Positions 1 through 6,738 of a stretch of DNA of 17,401 nt are shown in pieces (position 1 is the stretch's first letter; every line of letters starts with the position of its first letter). Source of the DNA: Akkermansiaceae bacterium (GTDB lineage: Bacteria > Verrucomicrobiota > Verrucomicrobiia > Verrucomicrobiales > Akkermansiaceae); the NCBI GenBank assembly GCA_023301545.1, contig JALZUI010000059.1, positions 1 through 17,401 of the forward strand, in the 5' to 3' direction. The position numbers and the translations under genes are program-made. The notes under the pieces are model-generated. The model did no database searches, had not been told where the DNA came from, and saw only the letters and a program-made list of their open reading frames with translations.

Positions 1-861
1 CACAAGCACATTAAGAAGGCTCTCTCACTCCGTACGCTAGGACCAGACGCCCTCTCATGGATCTGTCGTGAGCGTAACAAGTCCGCTGAAAAATGCTTCT
101 CGCATGAAGTTGGACTGGCTGTTCTTAACATTATTGAGTCTGATTACCTCGAAGACGGTCCTCGTAAGAGTAACCGCCTCCAGGCTTTTGTGATGGAAGA
201 CCGTGAGCTAGTCACTGATTTCCTCAAGGGAGTCGAAGCAAATGACATTCAGAATTTCTCCAAGAAGCTTTTAAGTTCTCCTGCCTTCCCTGATCTTGAT
301 CGTAAGTCTCTCATGGCGCGAGTCATCAAGAGCTACCCTGAAACAGGCGAGCTCGTAGAAGGATCTGTTACTAAGCGTGATAAATCATTCGTTGTTTCCT
401 ATGAATCACTTGATCGTAAGAAAGAAGAATACCGTGATTTAGTAGAGAGCCGTATCCCACAAAACATTAAGGATATCGCAATTGCGCGTTCCTATGGTGA
501 CCTTCGAGAAAACTTTGAGTACAAGGCTGCGAAAGATATGCAAGCGGTGCTTAATCGTCGTAAGGGCGAAGTTGGACAAGAGCTTACTCGTGCGAAAGCC
601 ACTGATTTTGCGAACGCCGAGACTTCTAAGGTAGGTATCGGAACGATTGTTACCCTAGAAGGTGACAGTGGAACTGTGGTTTACACCGTTCTCGGTGCTT
701 GGGATGGCGACCCTGACAAGAAGGTGCTTTCCTACCAATCAGTCGTAGGTAAAGAGCTGATGGGCAAGAAAGTTGGCTCTAAGGTTACCGTGCAAGACTT
801 CGACACCGAGGTAGATCAAGACTTCAAGGTTAAGTCGATCGAAGCTTACAACAAAGGTTAG
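1..861 (+). CDS. greA: GreA-family transcription elongation factor, C-terminal part (5' end outside window)
   Basis: The frame is open from base 1 to the TAG at 859-861, giving 286 visible residues. The in-frame GTG/ATG at 190-195 lies inside this reading and is not a convincing start. The last ~160 residues match GreA: a coiled-coil hairpin carrying GDLRENFEY, then an FKBP-like C-terminal domain with GIGTIVTLEGDSG and the VGKELMGKKVGSKVTV strand region. GreA rescues backtracked RNA polymerase by inserting the coiled-coil tip into the secondary channel and stimulating transcript cleavage. The two acidic tip residues (D41 and E44 in E. coli) are present as codons 167 (499-501) and 170 (508-510). 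At least ~125 residues precede the GreA part, whereas ordinary GreA is only ~158 aa in total. Long GreA proteins of this design are known in Chlamydiae, which supports a PVC host. A strong terminator follows. Confidence 0.85.
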   Translation, partial: HKHIKKALSLRTLGPDALSWICRERNKSAEKCFSHEVGLAVLNIIESDYLEDGPRKSNRLQAFVMEDRELVTDFLKGVEANDIQNFSKKLLSSPAFPDLDRKSLMARVIKSYPETGELVEGSVTKRDKSFVVSYESLDRKKEEYRDLVESRIPQNIKDIAIARSYGDLRENFEYKAAKDMQAVLNRRKGEVGQELTRAKATDFANAETSKVGIGTIVTLEGDSGTVVYTVLGAWDGDPDKKVLSYQSVVGKELMGKKVGSKVTVQDFDTEVDQDFKVKSIEAYNKG

Positions 862-883
862 TAAGCGCCGTTTGGTAATAATT

Positions 884-913
884 AAAAAAGGAGGCTCTAA
901 GCCTCCTTTTTTT
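884..913 (+). terminator. Rho-independent terminator after greA
   Basis: The stem GGAGGCT (890-896) pairs with AGCCTCC (900-906) around a CTA loop. It is flanked by six A residues upstream (884-889) and seven T residues downstream (907-913). The A and T tracts can extend the stem, so it could also work in the opposite direction, but no minus-strand gene arrives here. Confidence 0.9.
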
Positions 914-925
914 ATGCCTAGGAGA

Positions 926-986
926 CTCCCCGAATATTTGTTAAGGTCTCACCATAAGTAAGCGATACACAAATATGAGGGGGGAG
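926..986. promoter_or_regulatory. Interrupted inverted repeat in the gdhA leader/promoter region
   Basis: ATATTTGT (934-941) is the exact reverse complement of ACAAATAT (969-976). Outside these arms, CTCCCC (926-931) is complementary to GGGGAG (981-986). The centre lies about 75 bp before the gdhA start. It may be an operator pair or a leader hairpin. I could not place a good -35/-10 pair, so the promoter itself is unassigned. Confidence 0.35.
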
Positions 987-1028
987 ACCGCTCTAATTGA
1001 AGTTATACAAAATAGAAAGGAAACAATT

Positions 1029-2387
1029 ATGTACGAAGATAAATATTGCCAAGACTTAGAGTGCTTTATGCAAGGACTCGCTAAACGTAATCCAGGAGAA
1101 TCAGAATTCCACCAGGCAGTGGAAGAAGTTGCGGAGACGTTGTTCCCATTTTTAGAAGACAAGCCAGAGTACCGCAAGGCACGGATCTTGGAGCGCATGA
1201 CAGAGCCTGACCGTATCGTGTCCTTCCGCGTAACTTGGCAAGATGACGAAGGTAATATGCGCGTCAACCGCGCCTTCCGTGTTCAGTTCAACAACTCTAT
1301 TGGCCCGTATAAAGGCGGAATGCGTTTTCACCCTAGTGTGAACCTCAGTATTCTAAAATTCCTCGGCTTCGAGCAAACGTTCAAAAACAGCCTTACAGGA
1401 CTTCCAATGGGCGGTGCTAAGGGTGGATCCAACTTCAACCCTAAGGGGAAAAGCGACAACGAGATCATGCGCTTTTGCCAAGCGCTTATGACAGAACTCC
1501 ACCAGTACATTGGTGAAAACACCGACGTTCCTGCAGGAGACATTGGTGTTGGTGCGCGCGAAATCAGTTTCCTCTTTGGTCAGTATAAGCGTCTCAGAAA
1601 TGAATTTACAGGGACCATTACCGGCAAAGGCCTCGCCTTTGGTGGTAGTTTAATCAGAAAGGAAGCAACTGGTTACGGCTGTGTTTACTTCGCGGAAAAC
1701 ATGCTGAATAATCACAAGGATACCGTCAAAGGCAAAAAGGTTGTGATCTCAGGCTCAGGTAACGTTGCCACTTATGCAGCGGAAAAAGTTATCGAGCTCG
1801 GCGGAACCGTACTGACGCTCTCTGACTCTTCTGGTTTTATTCATGATCCTGCTGGAATCACGACGGAAAAATTAGCGATCATCAAGCGCATCAAAGAGGT
1901 AGAGCGTAAGCGGATCTCTGCATACTTAGATGAAGTCCCTAGCGCAGAATTCCACGAAGGCAAAACGCCTTGGTCAATCAAGGCTGAGATAGCACTTCCT
2001 TGTGCAACTCAGAACGAGCTTCACCTCGAAGATGCTAAGGCATTGGTAGCTAACGGCCTCATCGCCGTGGCGGAGGGAGCGAACATGCCTACAAGTGCTG
2101 AGGCGGTTCAATACTTTATCGAACACAAGGTTCACTTCGCACCTGGTAAGGCCGCGAACGCCGGTGGGGTTGCAGTTTCTGGACTGGAGCAAAGCCAAAA
2201 CTCCTTGCGCCTCTCATGGTCGCGAGAAGAGGTCGATACTAAGCTCAAAACGATTATGTCTGATATTCACGAACGCTGTATCGAACACGGAACGGAAGAA
2301 GACGGCTATGTGAACTATGTAAAAGGAGCGAACATTGCTGGATTCATCAAGGTGGCAGATGCCATGCTCGCTTACGGTGCAGTGTAA
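1029..2387 (+). CDS. gdhA: NADP-specific glutamate dehydrogenase
   Basis: This 452-residue protein matches the hexameric NADP-dependent glutamate dehydrogenase of E. coli (447 aa) almost end to end. The enzyme makes L-glutamate from 2-oxoglutarate, ammonium and NADPH in the cytoplasm. Visible motifs are GPYKGGMRFHPSVNLSILKF (92-111), the catalytic-lysine segment LPMGGAKGG (K131), TDVPAGDIGVG with the conserved Asp (D171), the Rossmann glycine motif SGSGNVA in the second domain, and CATQNEL, AVAEGANMP and APGKAANAGGVA near the C-terminus. I chose ATG 1029 because AGAAAGGA (1014-1021) is a well-placed ribosome binding site and the protein then begins where the family does. The frame stays open upstream to 975, but those 18 residues look like leader. 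Its own terminator separates it from nrtS. Confidence 0.97.
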   Translation: MYEDKYCQDLECFMQGLAKRNPGESEFHQAVEEVAETLFPFLEDKPEYRKARILERMTEPDRIVSFRVTWQDDEGNMRVNRAFRVQFNNSIGPYKGGMRFHPSVNLSILKFLGFEQTFKNSLTGLPMGGAKGGSNFNPKGKSDNEIMRFCQALMTELHQYIGENTDVPAGDIGVGAREISFLFGQYKRLRNEFTGTITGKGLAFGGSLIRKEATGYGCVYFAENMLNNHKDTVKGKKVVISGSGNVATYAAEKVIELGGTVLTLSDSSGFIHDPAGITTEKLAIIKRIKEVERKRISAYLDEVPSAEFHEGKTPWSIKAEIALPCATQNELHLEDAKALVANGLIAVAEGANMPTSAEAVQYFIEHKVHFAPGKAANAGGVAVSGLEQSQNSLRLSWSREEVDTKLKTIMSDIHERCIEHGTEEDGYVNYVKGANIAGFIKVADAMLAYGAV

Positions 2388-2444
2388 CTTGACCAACATA
2401 CAGATATGGTATTAACACCCATTGAAGGTTAAGATTCTAACCCC

Positions 2445-2485
2445 AGCCCATTGTCCCTTTTGCGGTACGGTGGGCTTTCTTTTTT
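2445..2485 (+). terminator. Rho-independent terminator after gdhA
   Basis: AGCCCATTGTCCC (2445-2457) pairs with GGTACGGTGGGCT (2464-2476). That is 13 positions with two G-U pairs and one mismatch, around a TTTTGC loop. TTCTTTTTT (2477-2485) follows. It ends only seven bases before the nrtS start, so read-through or a promoter inside gdhA is needed to express nrtS and trpC. Confidence 0.88.
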
Positions 2486-2491
2486 GACACC

Positions 2492-2737
2492 ATGAACACA
2501 AATACCCCTAATTCCGCCCCCTCATTCCTTTCTATTGCGCGTTCAGGCGCTATTGTTAAGTCTGCGCTGAAAGTCGCGCTTGTCGTGGGGACTATTCTCG
2601 CTCTGATCAATCATTACGATAAGCTTCCGACCATGAATTTTAGTCGTAGTGACCTCTTCAAAATTTTGCTCACTTACTTGGTTCCTTACGGTGTTTCTAC
2701 TTGGTCCGCAGTCAAGGCGCTCCAAGCAAAAAATTAG
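2492..2737 (+). CDS. nrtS: Small membrane protein of the NrtS nitrate/nitrite transporter family
   Basis: This 81-residue protein has two predicted membrane segments, about residues 25-42 and 57-76. It carries the recognisable NrtS patterns SALKVALVVGTILALINHYD and KILLTYLVPYGVSTWSAV. NrtS proteins were characterised as nitrate/nitrite transporters in marine cyanobacteria, where two small subunits (NrtS1 and NrtS2) act together; only one gene is visible here. Placement beside glutamate dehydrogenase fits a nitrogen-supply role. The ATG at 2492 directly follows the gdhA terminator and has no clear Shine-Dalgarno sequence. A later start is unlikely because the first helix would be lost. The family call is from recognised sequence pattern; the exact substrate is inferred. 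Confidence 0.85.
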   Translation: MNTNTPNSAPSFLSIARSGAIVKSALKVALVVGTILALINHYDKLPTMNFSRSDLFKILLTYLVPYGVSTWSAVKALQAKN

Positions 2738-2752
2738 TGGTAATTCTGCAAT

Positions 2753-2775
2753 TTTCAGGTTAAGTCTGCCTGAAA
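2753..2775 (+). promoter_or_regulatory. Hairpin reaching the first base of the trpC start codon
   Basis: TTTCAGG (2753-2759) and CCTGAAA (2769-2775) are exact reverse complements with a 9-base loop (2760-2768). The 3' arm includes the A of the trpC ATG (2775-2777). No Shine-Dalgarno motif sits at normal spacing, so this stem could limit ribosome access to trpC. The structure is read directly; any regulatory role is inference. Confidence 0.4.
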
Positions 2776-3584
2776 TGAGAATCGAATCGGATAAACTCGC
2801 AGAAATCATTGCGTACAAGCGTACGGAGATTCAGCCCCTCCTCGCGCAGGAGTCTAAGCTACGTGCCGCTGCGCTGGCACGTAACGACTTCGGTGGCTTT
2901 CGAGCAGCCTTGGATCGTGGAGAGGACCTGCTAGGAGTGATCGCAGAGGTGAAACAGGCCTCTCCGTCTGCGGGTATTATTGACCCTAATTTCGATGCCG
3001 TAAATCAGGCTAACCTCTATATCCAAGGAGGAGCGAGTTGCATGTCGATCTTAACCGATCAAAAGTTTTTTAAGGGTTCTCTGTCGGATTTCATCAAGAT
3101 TTCTAAGGAAAGTCCTATCCCCCTTCTGCGCAAAGATTTCACAGTGCATGAAGTCCAGATTTACGAAGCGGTTGTCGCCGGGGCAGACGCCATTCTTTTG
3201 ATTGTCGCTGCGCTTGATGACGAAACTCTCCATCGCCTCTACCACACGGCTAAAGACCTGCAATTAGATGTGCTAGTGGAAGTTCACAACCTGCAAGAAA
3301 TGGAACGAGCCCTAGAGTTGGAGCGGATTGATCTATTGGGAATTAATAACCGAAACCTGAAGACCTTTGTTACCGATCTCGCCACTACCGAGCAATTAGC
3401 TGAGGAAGTACCTGATGATGTTTTACTAGTTTCAGAATCTGGATTGAAAGACGCTGCGGACGGCCAACGCGTGCTAGATGCAGGCGCAAATGCAATTCTT
3501 GTAGGCGAATCCTTAATGCGTGCAACGACTCCGCAAGAAGGAATTCAAGCCTACCTTGATCTTACTCTGCAGACCGCAGAATAA
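2775..3584 (+). CDS. trpC: Indole-3-glycerol phosphate synthase
   Basis: This 269-residue TIM-barrel enzyme closes the ring of 1-(o-carboxyphenylamino)-1-deoxyribulose 5-phosphate to form indole-3-glycerol phosphate in tryptophan biosynthesis. Family motifs appear in order: IAEVKQASPSAG, with the catalytic lysine and phosphate-site residues, LLRKDF with the second lysine, VEVHNLQEM, LGINNRNLKTF, LLVSESGL with the conserved glutamate, and ILVGESLMRA. Length agrees with stand-alone TrpC proteins (~255-275 aa). I chose ATG 2775 (MRIESDKL) because it gives the usual N-terminus. The frame is open back to 2649, but that part overlaps nrtS. It starts 37 bases after nrtS and is followed 11 bases later by an unknown gene. 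No other trp gene is in view, so tryptophan genes are probably scattered. Confidence 0.96.
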   Translation: MRIESDKLAEIIAYKRTEIQPLLAQESKLRAAALARNDFGGFRAALDRGEDLLGVIAEVKQASPSAGIIDPNFDAVNQANLYIQGGASCMSILTDQKFFKGSLSDFIKISKESPIPLLRKDFTVHEVQIYEAVVAGADAILLIVAALDDETLHRLYHTAKDLQLDVLVEVHNLQEMERALELERIDLLGINNRNLKTFVTDLATTEQLAEEVPDDVLLVSESGLKDAADGQRVLDAGANAILVGESLMRATTPQEGIQAYLDLTLQTAE

Positions 3585-3595
3585 AGTTCGCTCCT

Positions 3596-4123
3596 ATGCC
3601 TCGCCAAAAGAAAAAGCATCACGCCCGTCGGGTGATCCGCCCAGCTAAGTCTCACCGTAATAAGGTGCTTAACCGTGATTTAGATTCCGCTTATAACAAC
3701 TTTGCGGGCTCGCGCCTTTACGATGTGCTGCAAGACTTAGAATCGATGGCTGAGGAGCATTTACTAGCGAAGGCGTACTACCTGGCTCTTAAAGTAGAAA
3801 TCGCTAACCGCCGTGCGAAGAAGCATAAAGGTGATATGAGTCAGAAACTTTACCGCGAGAAAGTCGCGTACCTTAATCAACTGATTTCACACTGCCAGCT
3901 TCATAACTACCGAATCGAACGAGGCCGTACAACAGATGTAGCTGGCCCTGGAGATGTCCTCTATTGTTACCTCCCGGAGTGTGAGCAGATTAGTTGGCAT
4001 TGCTCTCTAGGCTCACTCCCTCTGCCAAAGGCAACGCAGGACTGGGATGCTAAGAAGTTTTCTACCCTTAGTAAGTTGGAAACAGCTATTCAAGGGATAT
4101 TTTATCCTCAGGCGAGAGCCTAG
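3596..4123 (+). CDS. Hypothetical protein with basic N-terminus
   Basis: I do not recognise this 175-residue protein. The first ~25 residues are very basic and histidine-rich (PRQKKKHHARRVIR). A probably helical middle follows (about 35-105), then a C-terminal part with GPGDVLYCYLPECEQISWHC, which looks like a small beta unit with two or three cysteines. There is no signal peptide or membrane segment. The basic tail would suit nucleic-acid binding, but that is only a guess. The ATG lies 11 bases after the trpC stop on the same strand, so the two are probably co-transcribed, and a terminator follows at once. Base composition and codon use look like the neighbours, with no sign of recent transfer. 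Confidence 0.7.
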   Translation: MPRQKKKHHARRVIRPAKSHRNKVLNRDLDSAYNNFAGSRLYDVLQDLESMAEEHLLAKAYYLALKVEIANRRAKKHKGDMSQKLYREKVAYLNQLISHCQLHNYRIERGRTTDVAGPGDVLYCYLPECEQISWHCSLGSLPLPKATQDWDAKKFSTLSKLETAIQGIFYPQARA

Positions 4124-4148
4124 CCCTCCCTCAGAAGGAGCGCTTTTT
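4122..4148 (+). terminator. Probable terminator of the nrtS-trpC-hypothetical unit
   Basis: AGCCCTCC (4122-4129) pairs with GGAGCGCT (4137-4144) with one internal C-C mismatch, around the loop 4130-4136. The last base of the stem begins TTTTT (4144-4148). The stem overlaps the stop codon of the upstream gene. Confidence 0.6.
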
Positions 4149-4158
4149 GAAGTAAGGT

Positions 4159-4187
4159 GATCTCCCCGTCAGATTCCAGGGGAGGTC
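4159..4187. terminator. Hairpin between convergent genes, possible terminator
   Basis: GATCTCCCC (4159-4167) pairs with GGGGAGGTC (4179-4187) with one G-U pair and an 11-base loop. It lies 16 bases past the stop of the minus-strand PiT-like gene, where a terminator would be expected, but neither side has a clean T tract. Confidence 0.4.
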
Positions 4188-4203
4188 GGAGCCTATCTTT
4201 CTA

Positions 4204-5247
4204 CTAGAAGAAGCGTGAAAGTAATGGAAGGAGAAGCGCTAGAGCAATCGCAATGGCAGATCCCGCGAATGCCTTGCCGGCATCGACAAAGATAAGCTTA
4301 GAGACCTGCCCCTTACTACGGTGGCGGAGTCTGATAGCAAGACCGATTTCACGTCCAGCGAGGAGCCCGAGGAAGACCCAAGTAGTACTCATCGGGAGCT
4401 TAGCTGGCCAGAGGCCTAGAACGTCCATTTTGAAAAAGAGGAGAACGAGGGCATAGAGGAAATCGACAAAAGTAGCTGAACGGACGTCTAGAGTGTTCGA
4501 CTTAGAGGTTACCACCTTTTGAATTTTTCCACCCCGTTCACGGAAGATCCACCCTTGCATGAGAACCATCCCTGTTAACGAGAGTGCAAGGCCCCACCAG
4601 CTGAGCTGACGTGGGAGATAGCAGAAGATATTAGCGAGGTCCTGAACGAGCCACATAGACCAAAGGAAGCCCGTAGAAGCCCATTGGAAGATAACCCAAC
4701 CGATATGCGGGTTGTCTCGTTGCTCTTCAGATTGAGCTGCGAACTTTTTCTCTACCGTCCCGACCACAATACTGAAAATGATAAGACCCAGAACAAAGGC
4801 AATTGCATAGCCCGCTAGAGACTTTTCCATCATGCTCTGAAACAGGTCGATAGCACCTTTGGCATCCTTGCCTTGTTGAGCAGCTACTAGACCTTTGAAG
4901 CCTGTTAGAACAAGAAGGGAGGTGCTGACTGGAATCCCGAAGCGAGTCAGAATTACAAGGGTTAGAGGAGGAAGAACGAAGAGGAGGTTAAACGTTCCTC
5001 CAATGTCATTTGGGAACGGGATATTTTTCCCCGCAGGGGTTAAACGTCCAAAGGCAGGATCTCCACCGTTTTGAATCCACCCATAAACAACGGTGACGAC
5101 TAAGATACTAGAAATCCAGGCCCACAAAACCCACCAAGGTTTCTTAGCATTAGAGCTAATAAAAGTCCCCAGAGTTTGGATGGAATCATTTGCGACAATC
5201 GAGTACGCGGCCAGGGCAAAGCCTAGAATCATGAATAGTTCGTTCAT
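4204..5247 (-). CDS. PiT-like (phosphate-transporter fold) integral membrane protein
   Basis: This 347-residue, very hydrophobic protein has about eight to ten predicted membrane segments. I read it as a distant relative of PiT (Pit/PHO-4) inorganic phosphate transporters. The N-terminus has IVANDSIQTLGTFISSN (17-33), like the PiT signature around GANDVANAVGT. GIPVSTSLLVLTGF (104-117) and LPMSTTWVFLGLLAG (284-298) are paired half-repeat segments resembling the PiT GxPxSTT motif. The second Asn-Asp signature of classical PiT proteins is not evident, so the transported ion is uncertain. The central loop with EKKFAAQSEEQRDNPH (around 165-181) is charged and probably cytoplasmic. The gene stands alone and is transcribed away from the glutaminyl cyclotransferase gene across a 116-base gap. 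No Shine-Dalgarno sequence is seen before ATG 5247. Confidence 0.6.
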   Translation of the reverse strand: MNELFMILGFALAAYSIVANDSIQTLGTFISSNAKKPWWVLWAWISSILVVTVVYGWIQNGGDPAFGRLTPAGKNIPFPNDIGGTFNLLFVLPPLTLVILTRFGIPVSTSLLVLTGFKGLVAAQQGKDAKGAIDLFQSMMEKSLAGYAIAFVLGLIIFSIVVGTVEKKFAAQSEEQRDNPHIGWVIFQWASTGFLWSMWLVQDLANIFCYLPRQLSWWGLALSLTGMVLMQGWIFRERGGKIQKVVTSKSNTLDVRSATFVDFLYALVLLFFKMDVLGLWPAKLPMSTTWVFLGLLAGREIGLAIRLRHRSKGQVSKLIFVDAGKAFAGSAIAIALALLLPLLSRFF

Positions 5248-5363
5248 AAATAGAGGGTATTGTTAGCACTCTGTAAGCATTGATTTAGGGAAAGGCAATA
5301 AGGATTCGGGAAATTAAATATTGTCCTACGGAGGGCTTCGATTAGTTTAGCGTCACACTTATC

Positions 5364-6131
5364 ATGAAGGTTGCTTATATTATCTTTATTTCGCTCATTT
5401 CTTCTCTCCTCAGCTGGGGTGAAGAGGTCAAAACGATGATTCCTGAGGTGATTAAGGAGATTCCGCGTAAGCACAAGGGGTTTACGCAGGGATTATTTAT
5501 CCTAGAGGGGAAACTTTATGAGTCTACTGGGTTATATGGGAAGTCTAAGGTGCGCCGAATCGATCTCGCTACGCAGAAGCTGGAGCTCTCTAAGGACTTG
5601 CCAGCGAATATCTTTGCGGAGGGCCTAACTCCCCTCGCAGATGGACGGATGGTCCAGATTACGTGGCAGGCTAAGACGGGAATTGTTTATGATCGCGAGA
5701 ATATTAACATTTCGAGCATCTTCCAGTACGAGACCGAGGGATGGGGAATTGCGAGTGCAGGTGAGCAGTTGGTGATGAGTGATGGTTCTGATAAGCTAAC
5801 CTTTCTCGATTCCAAAAGTTTCGAAGTCCTCAGAGTTCAATCCGTTACCAAAAATGGTAAGCCTGTGGAGAAATTGAATGAGTTGGAGTGGGTTGGGGAT
5901 CACTTATATGCGAACGTTTGGATGTCAGATGAAATTGTAAAAATCGCTCCAAAAACAGGAAAAGTAGTAGCCTCTATTGACTGCTCTGCGCTGCTTCGCC
6001 AGCGCCCTCGTAATCAGGATGCTGTTTTAAATGGGATCGCTTATGATTCTCAGACCCAAAGCTTTTACCTTACAGGCAAGCTCTGGCCGGCTTTCTTTCA
6101 AGTTCGCTTTGTCGAGAAGCTGGAGAACTAG
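5364..6131 (+). CDS. Exported glutaminyl-peptide cyclotransferase (plant type)
   Basis: This 255-residue protein belongs to the beta-propeller glutaminyl cyclotransferase family, which converts N-terminal glutamine of peptides to pyroglutamate. A signal peptide (about residues 1-19) predicts export. Family blocks appear in order: KGFTQGLFI, YESTGLYGKSKVRRIDLAT, FAEGLTPL, TWQAKTGIVYD, EGWGIAS, VMSDGSDKLTFLD, LNELEWVGDHLYANVW, VLNGIAYD and TGKLWPAFF. Length is normal for the bacterial members. ATG 5364 is the only usable start because an in-frame TAG lies at 5343. A GGAGG at 5331-5335 is too far away (over 25 bases) to serve it. The stop overlaps the stop of recO on the other strand. Its role may be to protect exported proteins from aminopeptidases (inference). 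Confidence 0.92.
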   Translation: MKVAYIIFISLISSLLSWGEEVKTMIPEVIKEIPRKHKGFTQGLFILEGKLYESTGLYGKSKVRRIDLATQKLELSKDLPANIFAEGLTPLADGRMVQITWQAKTGIVYDRENINISSIFQYETEGWGIASAGEQLVMSDGSDKLTFLDSKSFEVLRVQSVTKNGKPVEKLNELEWVGDHLYANVWMSDEIVKIAPKTGKVVASIDCSALLRQRPRNQDAVLNGIAYDSQTQSFYLTGKLWPAFFQVRFVEKLEN

Positions 6132-6673
6132 CTTGGTTTCCAAGATTTTTCAACTTGCTGGCGGAGCGTGCTGAGCTTGGGGCTAGCTCGGTGCAACTTT
6201 TGCACTTCTTCTGGTTGTTTGGAATACCCCAGGAGAATGGAAAGCTCTTGCTCAAAGTAGCCTACCCCTTTCCAACTGACCTCTCCTGTATCGACATACT
6301 GAATAGCTCGTTGAAAAAGGTCGAAGGCCTGCCTAATTTCCTGATCAGGGCTGACCCAATAATCAATGAGGGCGCTGAAGTAGGAAGCCAGTAAAAGTCG
6401 AGGGTAGGAGGCTCGCATACCTTCTTGCCTCCCCAGAAGCTTGACCTCCAGCAGCTTGTGGAGATCGGAATCTCCTCGAGCGGGAGCAAGGAGAACTTCG
6501 ACTTCATTAAGGAGTTCCAGCGTTCCGGCGAAAGGACTCCGCTTGCTTTTAGCGCCTTTCGCTACGAGCTTAGTTATCCCGCGCTGGTCCAAAAATAAAT
6601 GAACAATTAAACTGGTATCGCTTAAATTGTGTGTACGTAGGACGAACCCTCGCGCTATCTCACTTTTTTCCAT
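6128..6673 (-). CDS. recO: DNA repair protein RecO, short form lacking the zinc-finger part
   Basis: The 181-residue product begins with the RecO OB-fold: ARGFVLRTHNLSDTSLIVHL, then RGITKLVAKGAKSKRSPFAG and LELLNEVEV. A helical part follows (SYPRLLLASYFSALIDYWV, then FEQELSILLGY). RecO works with RecF and RecR to load RecA on single-stranded DNA covered by SSB. Most RecO proteins are ~230-260 aa and have a four-cysteine zinc site soon after the LLGY segment. Here the protein ends about 30 residues later and has no cysteine at all. The ATG at 6673 has a fair binding site (GGGGGAAG on the minus strand). Its stop shares a CTAG with the convergent cyclotransferase stop, so there is no room for a lost C-terminus without damaging that intact gene. 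Confidence 0.85.
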   Translation of the reverse strand: MEKSEIARGFVLRTHNLSDTSLIVHLFLDQRGITKLVAKGAKSKRSPFAGTLELLNEVEVLLAPARGDSDLHKLLEVKLLGRQEGMRASYPRLLLASYFSALIDYWVSPDQEIRQAFDLFQRAIQYVDTGEVSWKGVGYFEQELSILLGYSKQPEEVQKLHRASPKLSTLRQQVEKSWKPS

Positions 6674-6710
6674 TTGATGAACTTCCCCCTTCTTTTTTGT
6701 GAAAATATCT

Positions 6711-6716
6711 TATAAT
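6711..6716 (+). promoter_or_regulatory. -10 box for the L,D-transpeptidase gene
   Basis: A perfect TATAAT lies 22 bases before ATG 6739. A transcript would start near 6722-6724, giving a leader of only about 15 bases. No convincing -35 box lies 16-18 bases upstream, where the sequence is pyrimidine-rich (6685-6699). Confidence 0.45.
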
Positions 6717-6738
6717 CGGATGTCTGAAACATCAAGTA

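Noticed and set aside
941..1267. Minus-strand open frame across the gdhA start
   Set aside because: It lies antisense to the well-conserved gdhA coding sequence and has no recognisable domain, which is typical of a shadow frame.
2649..2774. Longer trpC start at 2649
   Set aside because: It would overlap most of the second half of nrtS in another frame and adds residues unlike TrpC; MRIESDKL at 2775 fits the family.
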